The notes beneath the pieces are model-generated. The model was not told the DNA's origin, did not search any database, and worked only from the letters and a program-made list of their open reading frames with translations. Made by a program: the position numbers and the translations under genes. From Halostella pelagica (GTDB lineage Archaea; Halobacteriota; Halobacteria; Halobacteriales; Natronoarchaeaceae), in assembly GCA_005954745.1 (NCBI GenBank), contig CP040678.1:2046001-2110000 (forward strand): DNA of 64,000 bases, in the 5' to 3' direction. Shown here in pieces: positions 53,996 to 63,767 of the stretch. Every line of letters begins with the position of its first letter. The first letter of the stretch is position 1.

Positions 53996-54775
53996 TTACT
54001 CCGAGGCGAACCACTTGTTCGTCAGTTCCTCGTACGTGCCGTTGTCCCGGACTGCCTGCAGTCCCTCGTTGAGAGCGGTCCGAACGTCGTCGGCCCCCTT
54101 CTGAACGGCGAACCCGTACTCCTCGTCGGTCTCGAAGACGAAGGCGACCTCGACGTCGCGGTTGGATGCGAACGTGTTAGCAACAGGGTCGTCAAGCACG
54201 ACGGCTTCGATGTTGCCGTTCTCCAGGTCTTCGACGGAGAAGACGTAGTTGTCGTAGGTGTTGTAGTTAGACTCCTCGTACGTGCCGTTCTCGATCCGGT
54301 CCTGGATCAGCCCTTCGCCGGTCGTCCCGCCCTGTGCACCGATGTCGTGGCCGGCGAGGTCGTCCATCGACTCCGGCGAGAAATCGCTCCCCTCCTGTAC
54401 GAGGACAGCCTGATCCGCGCTGTAGTAGGGGTCCGTGAAGTCGACCGTCTGTTTTCGCTCGTCGTTTATCGTCATCGCGGCGGCGACGACGTCCGCCCGG
54501 TCGTTGTCGAGTGCGGGGACGAGCGACGTGAAATCGAACTCCTGCCACTCGCCGAGTTCGTACTCGGTTTCGTCGATAACGGCGTTGAGAAGGTCCACGT
54601 CGAAGCCGACGAGTTCTCCGTTCTCTTTCATCTCGAACGGTGCGAACCCCGGATTGGTTGCGGGCGTGAGAGTCTGGTCGTCGTCACCGCCACCGGTGAT
54701 CGAGTCGAGACAGCCGGCGATTCCTAGTCCTGCGACGGTACTTACCGATGTTTTAAGATACGTACGTCGATCCAT
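53996..54775 (-). CDS. Amino-acid ABC transporter substrate-binding lipoprotein
   Basis: 259 residues. MDRRTYLKTSVSTVAGLGIAGCLD is a twin-arginine/lipobox signal; the lipidated residue would be the Cys at about 22. The mature protein has the family-3 solute-binding pattern: FAPFEMKENGELVGFDVDLLNAV, VPALDNDRADVVAAAMTINDERKQTVDFTDPYYSADQAVLV and an ETDEEYGFAVQKG tail with WFASE. Binds a polar amino acid outside the cell. First gene of the operon. Confidence 0.94.
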   Translation of the reverse strand: MDRRTYLKTSVSTVAGLGIAGCLDSITGGGDDDQTLTPATNPGFAPFEMKENGELVGFDVDLLNAVIDETEYELGEWQEFDFTSLVPALDNDRADVVAAAMTINDERKQTVDFTDPYYSADQAVLVQEGSDFSPESMDDLAGHDIGAQGGTTGEGLIQDRIENGTYEESNYNTYDNYVFSVEDLENGNIEAVVLDDPVANTFASNRDVEVAFVFETDEEYGFAVQKGADDVRTALNEGLQAVRDNGTYEELTNKWFASE

Positions 54776-54922
54776 ACCGAAAAAGCAGTGGCTATACCTA
54801 TGTAAATGCTTTAATTCGTGTTCGTCAGGGAAGTGCGTCGGATAACAGGGTTTACGACGACTTCCGGAACGGCGAGGCCGACCCGACCTGTCCGGACGGG
54901 TCCGACGGCGTGGCGAGTTGCG

Positions 54923-56050
54923 CTACTCGACGGCGGCGGAGCGACCGCCGGGCGGGTCCGAGCCGTCCCGTCGTGAACTCAATCGGAACGCGGCGAGCGT
55001 GGCGACGAGGACGACGAGGTTGAGTCCGACGGCCACTGCCACCGTGTTACCCGTGAGCCAGACGCGACTGATCAGCAACTGGACCGCGAGCGTCACCGCG
55101 GCGGCGAACGAGACAAGCCGGACGTGCGATTGTCCGGCGACGTTGACGTCCCCCAGCCACAGACCGGCGGCGAACAGGGCGGCTAACGCGGCCAGGCTCG
55201 CGGCGTAGTAGCCGATAGTCGCGCCGAGAGACGTGAGTATCAGTCCGGGCGTGAGCACGACACCGAGCAGGAGCAACGGGAGCGACCCGCCGAGCGCTAT
55301 CCGCGATCGCGAGCGGCGCGTCCCGCCGGCGAGGCGTCGAACCGCCGGGCCGGACGCGAGTGCGAAGGCGGCGAGGGGGACGGCCGTAGCCGCGACGAGA
55401 CCGGCGCGGTCGACTGCCGGGCCGTCCGAAAACGACCAGGCGGCGACGGCCACCGGAACGCCGAGTATCACCGGCGGGAGGGCAGCGATCCGGGCCAGTC
55501 GGGCGGCGTCTCTGCGCTCGCCGTCGTCGCTTGCGTCGGCGTTTCGGTCGTCTCCGGCGCGGGTAGCGGCCGTCCCCTCACCGCGTGTCGTGTCACCGTC
55601 GGCGAGCGCCCAAGCCGCGACCGCGGTCACGGGCAGAAAGATCAGCAACGCCGTGGCGAAGTGCGCCGCGAGGATCAGGAGTTCGTACTCGGTGACGGTG
55701 AGCGCCCCGAGAACGATCTGCGTCGGCAGGACGAGCGTCGCCGTCGCCGCCGCGTACCGGACTCGACGGGAGCGACCGCCCCGCCAGGCGGCGGCGGTCA
55801 GGCCGAGGATCATGAACCCCGTTGCCATCGCCACCAGCCGGTGGAACCACTCGACGAAACTCCCCCAGTTGGCCGGGAACAGGCCGAACACTGCCCCGTC
55901 GCAGAATGGCCAGCGCGTTTCGCAGGTGAGACCGAACCCAGCCGTCGCCGTGTAGAGGCCGATCAGGATCAGGAGGAACGTCATGATCGCCGTGGCGACG
56001 GCGAGGCCCCGAAAGCGGTCCGTGCCGTTCGACCCGGAAGTCGAGGACAT
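54923..56050 (-). CDS. ctaA: Haem A synthase-like membrane protein (CtaA/Cox15 family)
   Basis: 375 residues with about eight helices. The start FLILIGLYTATAGFGLTCET and the pair of cysteines (CETRWPFCDG) in the first loop, FVEWFHRLVAMATGFMILGL with the haem-ligand His, VLGALTVTEYELLILAAHFATAL with two more histidines, are the marks of CtaA. A ~50-residue disordered insert follows helix 4. Oxidises haem O methyl to give haem A for terminal oxidases. The 5' region shares a ~126-base gap with the divergent M24 gene. Confidence 0.85.
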   Translation of the reverse strand: MSSTSGSNGTDRFRGLAVATAIMTFLLILIGLYTATAGFGLTCETRWPFCDGAVFGLFPANWGSFVEWFHRLVAMATGFMILGLTAAAWRGGRSRRVRYAAATATLVLPTQIVLGALTVTEYELLILAAHFATALLIFLPVTAVAAWALADGDTTRGEGTAATRAGDDRNADASDDGERRDAARLARIAALPPVILGVPVAVAAWSFSDGPAVDRAGLVAATAVPLAAFALASGPAVRRLAGGTRRSRSRIALGGSLPLLLLGVVLTPGLILTSLGATIGYYAASLAALAALFAAGLWLGDVNVAGQSHVRLVSFAAAVTLAVQLLISRVWLTGNTVAVAVGLNLVVLVATLAAFRLSSRRDGSDPPGGRSAAVE

Positions 56051-56176
56051 TGTTTAGAAATCAGTCGCTCGCGCACTTATGTCACGCGGTTTCGGCGAGT
56101 GATTACCCGCGTTTAGGGCCGCGGAACCCGACAACCGTCCGGTGGCTTCAAGAACGGGTACGGACTGGTAGCGAGC

Positions 56177-57253
56177 ATGAGAGAGGAGCGACTCGACGCG
56201 TATCTGGCGGAGAACGACCTCGAATCCGTCTGGTTCGCGCAACCGAACAGTTTCGCGTGGCTCGCCGGCGGCGACAACGTCGTGGACCGCTCTGCGCCCG
56301 TCGGCGTGGCTGCCGCCGGATACGACGGCGAGAGCGTCACCGTCGTCACGGACAACATCGAAGCGCCGCGTCTCGCCGCCGAGGAACTCGACGACGACGT
56401 GACCGTCCACGAGACTGAGTGGTACGACTCCTCGCTGGCCGACGGCGTCCGGGCCCACGCGACGGAGCCCGCGGCCGCGGACTTCGACGTTCCCGGGTTC
56501 GAGACGGTCGACGCTTCGTCGCTCCGGCAGCCGCTGACCGAGGCCGACATCGAACAGTACCGCGAACTCGGGCAGAAGGCGGCCGCCGCGCTGGAGGCGG
56601 TGTGCAAGGAGATCGAACCGGAAGACACGGAGCACGAAGTCGCCTCCGCGCTCCGGGTCGCGATGTCGGCGCGGGATCTCGAAGCGCCGGTGGTGCTGGT
56701 CGGCGGCGCGGAGCGCGCCCAGACGTACCGTCACTACACGCCGAAACGGGAGGAACTCGGGGCGTACGCACTCGTCTCGATCACCGCGGAGAGCGGCGGT
56801 TTACACGCGAGCCTCACCCGGACGGTCGCGTTCGACCCCCCGGAGTGGCTGGAGGAGCGCCACGACGCGGCGATGACCGTCGAGGCGACGGCGCTCGCCG
56901 CGACGCAGGAGGCGGCGGCGAACGGTGACGCCGCAGGGACCGTCTTCGACGCGGTTCGGGACGCCTACGAGGCCGTCGGCCACGAGGGGGAGTGGAAACG
57001 CCACCATCAGGGCGGTGCCGCCGGGTTCGCCGGACGCGAGTGGATCGCGACCCCGGGCCACGACGGCCCGGTGACGACGCCGATGGGCTACGCCTGGAAC
57101 CCGACGGTTCAGGGGGCGAAAAGCGAGGACACCGTTCTCGTCACCGAGGACGGCTTCGAGGTCCTCACGCGGACCGGTCGGTGGCCGACCGAGGTCGTCG
57201 CGGCGGTCGACCGCGACGTGACTGTCGACCGCCACCGCCCGCTTTCGCCGTGA
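56177..57253 (+). CDS. M24 (pita-bread) family protein, probably without metallopeptidase ligands
   Basis: 358 residues. An N-terminal creatinase-like domain (about 1-125) precedes the pita-bread domain. The family's first metal motif, normally with two Asp in a VDxGA ... SDxTRT pattern, here reads VSITAESGGLHASLTRTVAF, so both Asp positions appear substituted. The motif near the end, GAKSEDTVLVTEDGFEVLTR, keeps the E/E context, and HHQGGAAGFAGREW has a His pair. If the ligands are lost the protein may be a binding protein or use another chemistry, as creatinases do. Start ATG 56177. Confidence 0.78.
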   Translation: MREERLDAYLAENDLESVWFAQPNSFAWLAGGDNVVDRSAPVGVAAAGYDGESVTVVTDNIEAPRLAAEELDDDVTVHETEWYDSSLADGVRAHATEPAAADFDVPGFETVDASSLRQPLTEADIEQYRELGQKAAAALEAVCKEIEPEDTEHEVASALRVAMSARDLEAPVVLVGGAERAQTYRHYTPKREELGAYALVSITAESGGLHASLTRTVAFDPPEWLEERHDAAMTVEATALAATQEAAANGDAAGTVFDAVRDAYEAVGHEGEWKRHHQGGAAGFAGREWIATPGHDGPVTTPMGYAWNPTVQGAKSEDTVLVTEDGFEVLTRTGRWPTEVVAAVDRDVTVDRHRPLSP

Positions 57254-57286
57254 TTTCGACGAATGACGAACTGTCGTTTCGTCAAA

Positions 57287-57297
57287 GTTTATAACGG
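57287..57297 (+). promoter_or_regulatory. TATA-like box of the malic enzyme gene
   Basis: GTTTATAACGG ends about 23 bases before the ATG at 57320, placing the transcription start next to the start codon (leaderless). Confidence 0.55.
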
Positions 57298-57319
57298 CTG
57301 ATGGCGACGTTCTCCGTAC

Positions 57320-59578
57320 ATGGGACTCGACGAGGACTCGCTAGAGTATCACCGCGAAGAACCACCCGGCAAGATAGAGATATCCACGACGAAACCGACG
57401 AACACGCAGCGCGACCTCTCGCTCGCGTACTCGCCGGGCGTCGCCGAACCGTGCCTGCGGATCAGTGAGAACCCGGAGGATGCCTACAAGTACACGGCGA
57501 AGGGGAATCTTGTCGGCGTCGTGTCGAACGGGTCGGCCGTGCTCGGACTCGGCGACATCGGAGCGCAGGCGTCGAAACCCGTCATGGAGGGGAAAGGCGT
57601 GCTGTTCAAGCGGTTCGCCGACATCGACGTGTTCGACATCGAACTCGCCGAGAACGACCCGCACGAGTTCGTCGACACCGTCGTACAGATGGAGCCAACG
57701 TTCGGCGGGATCAATCTGGAGGACATCAAGGCTCCGGAGTGTTTCACCATCGAGGAGGAACTCCGGGAGAAACTGTCTATCCCCGTGTTCCACGACGACC
57801 AGCACGGCACGGCCATCATCAGCGGCGCGGCGCTGCTGAACGCCGTCGAGATCGCCGAAAAGGACCTCTCCGACCTCGACATCGTCTTCTCCGGAGCGGG
57901 GGCGAGCGCGATCGCCACCGCCCGGTTCTACGTCTCGCTGGGCGCGAGCAAAGAGAACATCACGATGTGTGACTCCTCGGGGATCATCACCGAGGAGCGC
58001 GCCCGACACGGCGACGTCAACGAGTACAAACAGGAGTTCGCCCGGGACGTTCCCGAGGGTGACCTCGCGGACGCGATGGACAGTGCTGACGTGTTCGTTG
58101 GCCTCTCTATCGGCGGCATCGTCGACCAGGAGATGGTCCAGTCGATGAACGACGACCCGATCATCTTCGCCATGGCGAACCCTGACCCGGAGATCGGCTA
58201 CGAGGAGGCGAAAGCGGCCCGCGACGACCACGTTATCATGGCGACCGGTCGCTCGGACTACCCGAATCAGGTCAACAACGTTCTCGGGTTCCCCTTCATC
58301 TTCCGCGGCGCGCTCGACGTGCGGGCGACGGAGATAAACGAGGCGATGAAAGTCGCCGCCGCCGAGGCGCTTGCGGACCTGGCGAAACAGGACGTACCGG
58401 ACGCCGTGGTGAAGGCGTACGGCGACCAGCCGCTCCAGTTCGGCCCGGACTACATCATCCCGAAACCGCTCGACCCGCGCGTGCTGTTCGAAGTGGCACC
58501 CGCAGTCGCAAGGGCGGCGATAGAAAGCGACGCGGCCCGCGCGGAACTCGACGAGGAAGCGTACGTCGAGCGGTTAGAGGCCCGCCTGGGCAAATCCCGC
58601 GAGATGATGCGCGTCGTGCTCAACAAGGCCAAGTCCGACCCGAAACGCGTCGCGCTGGCCGAGGGCGACGACGAGAAGATGATCCGCGCGGCCTACCAGA
58701 TCCAGGAACAGGGGATCGCCGAGCCGATACTCCTCGGCAACGCCGACAGCATCCGGACGACTGCCCGGCGACTCGGACTCGACTTCGAGCCCGAGATAGC
58801 CGACCCGCGCAGCGGCGATTACGACGACTACACCGACCACCTCTACGAGATCCGCCGTCGGAAAGGGATCACGGAGAACGAGGCCGAGGAACTGATCCGC
58901 GGCGACACGAACTACTTCGGCAGCGTCATGGTCGAACGCGGCGACGCCGACGCCTTGCTCACGGGGCTGACCCACAATTACCCGTCGGCGCTACGGCCGC
59001 CGCTACAGGTGATCGGAACCGCCGATGACGCCGATTACGCGGCCGGCGTCTACATGCTCACGTTCAAGAACCGCGTCGTCTTCTGCGCCGACACGACGGT
59101 CAACCAGAACCCCGACGAGGACGTTCTCGCCGAGGTCACCCGCCACACCGCCGAACTCGCGCGCCGGTTCAACATCGAGCCGAGAGCGGCGATGCTGTCG
59201 TATTCGAACTTCGGCAGCGTCGACAACCAGGGGACGCGCAAGCCCCGCGAGGCCGCTCGCCGCCTCCGCGAGGACAACAGCGTGGACTTCGCCGTCGACG
59301 GCGAGATGCAGGCCGATACGGCCGTCGTCGAAGACATTCTCGAAGGGACGTACGAGTTCTCTGACCTCGATGACCCTGCAAACGTGCTGATCTTCCCGAA
59401 TCTTGAGGCGGGCAACATCGGCTACAAACTCCTCCAGCGCCTCGGCGGCGCGGAGGCCATCGGCCCGATGCTTGTCGGCATGGACAAACCCGTCCACGTC
59501 CTCCAGCGGGGCGACGAGGTCAAAGACATCGTGAACCTGGCGGGCGTCGCGGTGGTCGACGCACAACAAGAGGATTGA
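57320..59578 (+). CDS. maeB: Malic enzyme fused to a phosphotransacetylase-like domain
   Basis: 752 residues. The malic-enzyme half (about 1-430) has [26 protein letters not shown] with catalytic Asp/Lys context, [34 protein letters not shown] and [17 protein letters not shown] (NAD(P) loop). The C-terminal ~320 residues match the PTA domain ([57 protein letters not shown]). PTA domains in MaeB proteins are usually regulatory, sensing acetyl-CoA, rather than catalytic. Decarboxylates malate to pyruvate for gluconeogenesis or anaplerosis. Confidence 0.95.
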   Translation: MGLDEDSLEYHREEPPGKIEISTTKPTNTQRDLSLAYSPGVAEPCLRISENPEDAYKYTAKGNLVGVVSNGSAVLGLGDIGAQASKPVMEGKGVLFKRFADIDVFDIELAENDPHEFVDTVVQMEPTFGGINLEDIKAPECFTIEEELREKLSIPVFHDDQHGTAIISGAALLNAVEIAEKDLSDLDIVFSGAGASAIATARFYVSLGASKENITMCDSSGIITEERARHGDVNEYKQEFARDVPEGDLADAMDSADVFVGLSIGGIVDQEMVQSMNDDPIIFAMANPDPEIGYEEAKAARDDHVIMATGRSDYPNQVNNVLGFPFIFRGALDVRATEINEAMKVAAAEALADLAKQDVPDAVVKAYGDQPLQFGPDYIIPKPLDPRVLFEVAPAVARAAIESDAARAELDEEAYVERLEARLGKSREMMRVVLNKAKSDPKRVALAEGDDEKMIRAAYQIQEQGIAEPILLGNADSIRTTARRLGLDFEPEIADPRSGDYDDYTDHLYEIRRRKGITENEAEELIRGDTNYFGSVMVERGDADALLTGLTHNYPSALRPPLQVIGTADDADYAAGVYMLTFKNRVVFCADTTVNQNPDEDVLAEVTRHTAELARRFNIEPRAAMLSYSNFGSVDNQGTRKPREAARRLREDNSVDFAVDGEMQADTAVVEDILEGTYEFSDLDDPANVLIFPNLEAGNIGYKLLQRLGGAEAIGPMLVGMDKPVHVLQRGDEVKDIVNLAGVAVVDAQQED

Positions 59579-59736
59579 CATCTTCCCCGCCCTGACGGGC
59601 GGAACTTTCTCCTTGATTCTCCGTAACGAACGCGAGCGGCCGACTCCCGGGGACGGCCCCCGTCGAGGTTGTCCCGACGGCGTGTTTTGGCCCGTAGAGA
59701 TAGGTCTTCGCCGGCGTGCGGACAGCGGTGTCCGGC

Positions 59737-60381
59737 TTAGTCGCTCGCCTCGTTCGCGTGGCGGTCGGCACGCGACGGCGGCGGGAACCGCGGATCGGCC
59801 GCGGCGTCCGGTTCGTGCGTTTTCGGCAGGACGCAGCGGGCGGATTCGCGGTTGACGTGCTCGTAGTGGTCCGGCGTGTTGGCGAGCGGGTGGGCCGGGT
59901 TCTGCTCGCTCCGGATGCGCGCGGCGCGGATCTCGCCGAACGTCGCGAGGCGCGCCCGAATACCGCGCCAGTGGTTGGCGCTCCCGTCCGGGACCGAGTA
60001 CGGTCGGGGCGGGTCGTTGTCCGGGTGACGCGCGGCGAGTACCGCGGCGTTGACGTTCTCGGCGAGGTCGTCGTGGTCCAACAGGAGACCGACCCGCGCA
60101 TCGGGCGGCGCGCGAGCGTCGAGCACGTCGAGTCCGAGATGGAGCGCACGGTACTCGGCGACGTTGTTATCAGGAGCGCTATCCGGGAGGGAAAGCCGCG
60201 TCACTTTCGTCCCGTCGCGAGTCTCGATGACGACGCCGAGTCCGCCCGGATCCGAGGCTCTGAACGAACCGTCGGTGGCGACGTAGAAGTCCCGATGATG
60301 AGTTTCGGGTGGATGGGCGATGTGTGGCGTCGGTGACTCGTCGAAGAGATCCCGCAACGCGGGCCGGCCATGAACGGCCAT
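59737..60381 (-). CDS. rnhA: Ribonuclease HI-like protein
   Basis: 214 residues. The active-site carboxylates are in FYVATDGSFRASD (Asp37), NNVAEYRALHLGL (Glu76) and ARVGLLLDHDDLAENV, in the order of type 1 RNase H. The ~30-residue N-terminal extension and a C-terminal acidic tail are typical of haloarchaeal members. Cleaves RNA in RNA-DNA hybrids. A TATTTATACGG box (60403-60413, minus strand) lies ~25 bases before the start. Confidence 0.87.
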   Translation of the reverse strand: MAVHGRPALRDLFDESPTPHIAHPPETHHRDFYVATDGSFRASDPGGLGVVIETRDGTKVTRLSLPDSAPDNNVAEYRALHLGLDVLDARAPPDARVGLLLDHDDLAENVNAAVLAARHPDNDPPRPYSVPDGSANHWRGIRARLATFGEIRAARIRSEQNPAHPLANTPDHYEHVNRESARCVLPKTHEPDAAADPRFPPPSRADRHANEASD

Positions 60382-60626
60382 ACCGTTACAAGGACCCGTT
60401 TCCGTATAAATACACCGGGCGAACCCGCTCCTTGTCGGATACCGTGGATTTGCTTGGGGTACCGACTGAGTCGGGTCGTTGTAATCCCGCGCTCGGACAC
60501 AGGCGTTGGATATACTGGATATCCGGGTTCGATCCCCACGATATCTAAACTGAAAGGTGGGATAGTTCGGGACAGTACGGTGTTACGGATCGAAACATTC
60601 AGTCCGGTGTGTGTAAAACGGCCAGT

Positions 60627-61550
60627 GTGACCCGCTATCGAAACGTGTTGCTGTTCGTCGTACTGGCGGCCGTCTGGGGGACGGCGTTTATGGCGATCAA
60701 GGCCGGATTGGCGTATTTCCCGCCCGTGCTGTTTGCGGCCATCCGATACGATATCGCCGGGGTGTTGATGCTCGGCTACGCCGCGTACGTCGTCGATGAC
60801 CCGTTCCCACGCGGGCGCGGCCAGTGGGCTCTGGTCGCCGTCGGCGCGTCGCTGATGATCGCCGCCTACCACGCCTTGCTGTTTATCGGCGAACTGAACA
60901 CGACGAGTGCGGCCGCCGCAGTGGTCGTCTCGCTCTCTCCCGTTCTAACGGCCGGATTCGCCCGGATGCTGTTACCGAGCGAACGCATGACGACTGCCGG
61001 CATCGCCGGCCTCGTCCTCGGCCTTCTCGGCGTTGCTATCCTGGCGCAACCCGACCCGTCGAACCTGCTGGCCGAGGACGTGGTCGCGAAACTACTCGTC
61101 TTCGGCGCGGCGGCGGCGTTCGCCCTCGGAAGCGTCTTGACGCGTCGGATCGAGGCCGAACTCCCTATCGAGACGCTGGAGGCGTGGTCGATGGTCTTCG
61201 GCGCGTTACTGATGCACGTCCTGAGCGCCGCGTTGCCGAACGAGTCGTTCGCGGCGATAACCTGGACCGTCGAAGCGGTCGCGGCCGTCGCCTATCTCTC
61301 GGTCGTCGCGAGCGCTCTCGGCTTCCTCGTCTACTTCGATCTGCTCGAGCGTCTCGGCCCCATCGAGATCAATCTCGTGTCGTACGTCGCGCCGATATTC
61401 GCCGCAGTGTCGGGGTGGCTGTTCCTCGGTGAGATAATTGGCGTCCCGACGGTCGTCGGCTTCCTCGTTATCTTCGCCGGGTTCGTCCTGATAAAGCGGC
61501 GGGCGCTGACCAAGGAGGTCGAAGGTATCAAGCGAGCCGTGGTCGACTGA
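60627..61550 (+). CDS. EamA-type drug/metabolite transporter
   Basis: 307 residues from GTG 60627 (a GTG at 60609 is possible). Ten hydrophobic helices in two EamA repeats: NVLLFVVLAAVWGTAFMAIKAGL ... VVVSLSPVLTAGFA and LLVFGAAAAFALGSVLTRRI ... LGPIEINLVSYVAPIFAAVSG. The repeats place a positive-inside arginine cluster. Function is export or uptake of an unknown small metabolite. The 245 bases upstream contain promoter elements but no other supportable gene. Confidence 0.9.
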   Translation: MTRYRNVLLFVVLAAVWGTAFMAIKAGLAYFPPVLFAAIRYDIAGVLMLGYAAYVVDDPFPRGRGQWALVAVGASLMIAAYHALLFIGELNTTSAAAAVVVSLSPVLTAGFARMLLPSERMTTAGIAGLVLGLLGVAILAQPDPSNLLAEDVVAKLLVFGAAAAFALGSVLTRRIEAELPIETLEAWSMVFGALLMHVLSAALPNESFAAITWTVEAVAAVAYLSVVASALGFLVYFDLLERLGPIEINLVSYVAPIFAAVSGWLFLGEIIGVPTVVGFLVIFAGFVLIKRRALTKEVEGIKRAVVD

Positions 61551-61621
61551 CCGCAAGACGAGGGACCACAGGGGACGATAGAAGATGGCGTCAGCAGGGG
61601 ATTTCGGGGCCGCGACTGCCG

Positions 61622-61897
61622 TCAGGTCGTGTTGTACGGATGGCCGATCAGAAGCGCCACCATATTGACGACGAGTAGCCCGAGGAAGGTGATCGTCTGT
61701 GACGGATCTGTCAGACCGCGGAGGAGTAACGGCACGTGGAGGAACGGGAGGGCAACGGCCATCCAGAAGCTAATCATTCTGATCGGCGCGGTGAACAGGG
61801 ACGAATCGAGTCGGTCGAGCACCGACTGTCGACCGTTGCGGTTGTCACTCGCGTCGGAGGGTGCTTGTTCGCTGTGGAAGGGGGAGGGACGTGACAT
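61622..61897 (-). CDS. Small two-helix membrane protein
   Basis: 91 residues. A disordered polar N-terminal ~35 residues, then two helices (MISFWMAVALPFLHVPLLLRG and TITFLGLLVVNMVALLIGHPY). It lies between the EamA gene (convergent) and the Ig-like surface-protein gene. Similar small membrane proteins occur widely in haloarchaea without a known role. Confidence 0.65.
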   Translation of the reverse strand: MSRPSPFHSEQAPSDASDNRNGRQSVLDRLDSSLFTAPIRMISFWMAVALPFLHVPLLLRGLTDPSQTITFLGLLVVNMVALLIGHPYNTT

Positions 61898-62050
61898 TGT
61901 TGTCGCGCTTGAACAGTCCTACAGTACGTCAGACCATATAACCGTCAGAGCGTTCGCTTTATTTCGCTCCGTTTTACGGATCGTACCAACCTCCTACTAC
62001 GTTTCACGACGCACTGAGAGGCGGCGAGATCCTTTACAACAGCCTATGAG

Positions 62051-63655
62051 TCAATATATCGAGTTTACAGTCAGAACGAGCGCGCGAGCGGCTATCGTCT
62101 CGGTCGTGTCCTCTCGCTCCGCGACCGTTATCGTCGCCTCGATATCCGTGTCGTCCGACACTACGCCATGAGAGTACTCGCCGGTCGACGCGTTCTCAGC
62201 GACCCGCGTCGTTAGATCGACCGTCCGCGGCTCTCCGGCGTTTAGTCTGACGTACTCACGGTCGGCCACGGCGTCGTCGAACCGGTATTCCACCCACTGG
62301 CCTCCCGGTTCGTTGCCCGCGTTCGTCACCGTCGCCTCGACCGTGACGTTCTCACCGCGCGCCACTTCGTCGGGAGCGTCGAGCGACGAGAGGGTGAAGT
62401 CGGCCCCGCGGACGGAGACGGTGTAGCCGTCAGCGTCGAACGTCTCGGTCGCCGTGTCGGTTCGCAGGCCGCGGACGGGTACGGTCCCGGGATCGTCGAA
62501 CGTCACGTTCACCGTCCCGTCCGCGCCGGTTGCGTGGGTCGCGTTACCGACGGACAGTGAGCCGTCGACCGGTTCCCCGGTGTCCTCGCGGGTCAGATCG
62601 AACCGAACCACCGCACCCTTCTCGACGCGAGTCCGGTTCGCCGCGAGCGCCAGCGACACCGTCCGGCGGTCGACTGCGACCGTCAGTGCGGCGTCGTCGA
62701 ACGTGACCGCGGGCGTGTCGGGCGCGCTGGCGGTGAACGCAACCTCGCCAGCGGCTTCGACGGTGACGTTGACGATGCCGTCGTCGTCCGTCTCGTACGT
62801 CTTCCCGTCGACGGTAACTGTCGCGTTGGCCGGGCCGCCGGTGTCGTCGCGGGTCACACGAACCCGGACCGGTTCGTGGGCAACGGGGTCGTCCTCGACG
62901 GTGAGCGAGAGCGACGCTCGCCGGCGAGTGACCGATACGTCGACCGAACTCCGGTTGAATCGCGTCGTCGGAGTCCGGCCTTTGCTCGCCGTCGCGGTGA
63001 ACTCGCCCGCTCGCTCGAAGATGACGACGACGGTGCCGTCCGCGCCGGTTGTGTGTCCCTTCCCGGCGACTTCGACGGTCCCCTCGACCGGATCCGTCCC
63101 GTCCGTGACGGTAAATCGGACCGCATCGCCGGCCGTCGCACGAGACGCGTTCGCCCGGATGTCCAGGTCGGTGACGTACCGCTCCACCATGACCGTTCGC
63201 CGCGCGTCGATGAAGTTGATCCCGTCAGCTGACGCCGTTGCCCTGACCGTGTACTCGCCGCCGCGGTCGAACCGTACTGTGACGGTCCCGTCGTCGCCGG
63301 TTCTGTACCGTTCCCCGCCGACGCGCAACGACGCGTTCGCGACCGGGTCATTCCCCGCGCGTTCGACGGTGAACGTAACGGCGTCGCCGGGTCTGCTCGT
63401 CGACCTGTTCGCGTCGATCCGAAGTTCGACGGCCGTCGCCGAGTCGCCGTCGTCGAGGTCGGGGAACGGGAAGACCGGCCCGCTCTCATTTCCAGCCACC
63501 GCACCCGGACCGCCCAGACCGATAACCATGGCGACAAGCGTGCCACAGACGATGCCGACGAGGATCACGATCGTCGGGTCCCGGAAGGCGCTGTACGGGT
63601 CCTCGCCGCCGGTGAGCGCGTCTTCGTCCGGTTCGCCGGGCGATCGTCCCTTCAC
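62051..63655 (-). CDS. Membrane-anchored protein with tandem Ig-like domains
   Basis: 534 residues. One N-terminal helix (about residues 28-49: TIVILVGIVCGTLVAMVIGL) acts as signal anchor. Four tandem ~90-residue beta domains with a repeated T-x-x-DGTVxVxF core (TGDDGTVTVRFDRGGEYTV, TTGADGTVVVIFERAGEF, ETDDDGIVNVTVEAAGEV, ATGADGTVNVTFDDPGTV) are followed by a CARDB-like domain (EVARGENVTVEATVTNAGNE, about 425-510). Acts outside the cell, presumably structural or adhesive. Repeat number and borders are read by eye. Confidence 0.82.
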   Translation of the reverse strand: MKGRSPGEPDEDALTGGEDPYSAFRDPTIVILVGIVCGTLVAMVIGLGGPGAVAGNESGPVFPFPDLDDGDSATAVELRIDANRSTSRPGDAVTFTVERAGNDPVANASLRVGGERYRTGDDGTVTVRFDRGGEYTVRATASADGINFIDARRTVMVERYVTDLDIRANASRATAGDAVRFTVTDGTDPVEGTVEVAGKGHTTGADGTVVVIFERAGEFTATASKGRTPTTRFNRSSVDVSVTRRRASLSLTVEDDPVAHEPVRVRVTRDDTGGPANATVTVDGKTYETDDDGIVNVTVEAAGEVAFTASAPDTPAVTFDDAALTVAVDRRTVSLALAANRTRVEKGAVVRFDLTREDTGEPVDGSLSVGNATHATGADGTVNVTFDDPGTVPVRGLRTDTATETFDADGYTVSVRGADFTLSSLDAPDEVARGENVTVEATVTNAGNEPGGQWVEYRFDDAVADREYVRLNAGEPRTVDLTTRVAENASTGEYSHGVVSDDTDIEATITVAEREDTTETIAARALVLTVNSIY

Positions 63656-63767
63656 GGATGTTACAACTGGCGTACGTATCAGACGTTTAAAACGTTATCG
63701 TCGATCCGCCGCGAAAACGTGTAGCGTGCTGGAAAAAGCGGTTCGCCTGCGAGAGCCGACGGTCGGC

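Noticed and set aside
54923-56050. Protohaem IX farnesyltransferase (CtaB)
   Set aside because: No prenyltransferase DxxxD motif; paired histidines and loop cysteines fit CtaA/Cox15.
60515-60550. GGGTTCGATCCCC, like a tRNA T-arm
   Set aside because: Only three stem pairs, no acceptor or anticodon arm within reach; chance similarity.
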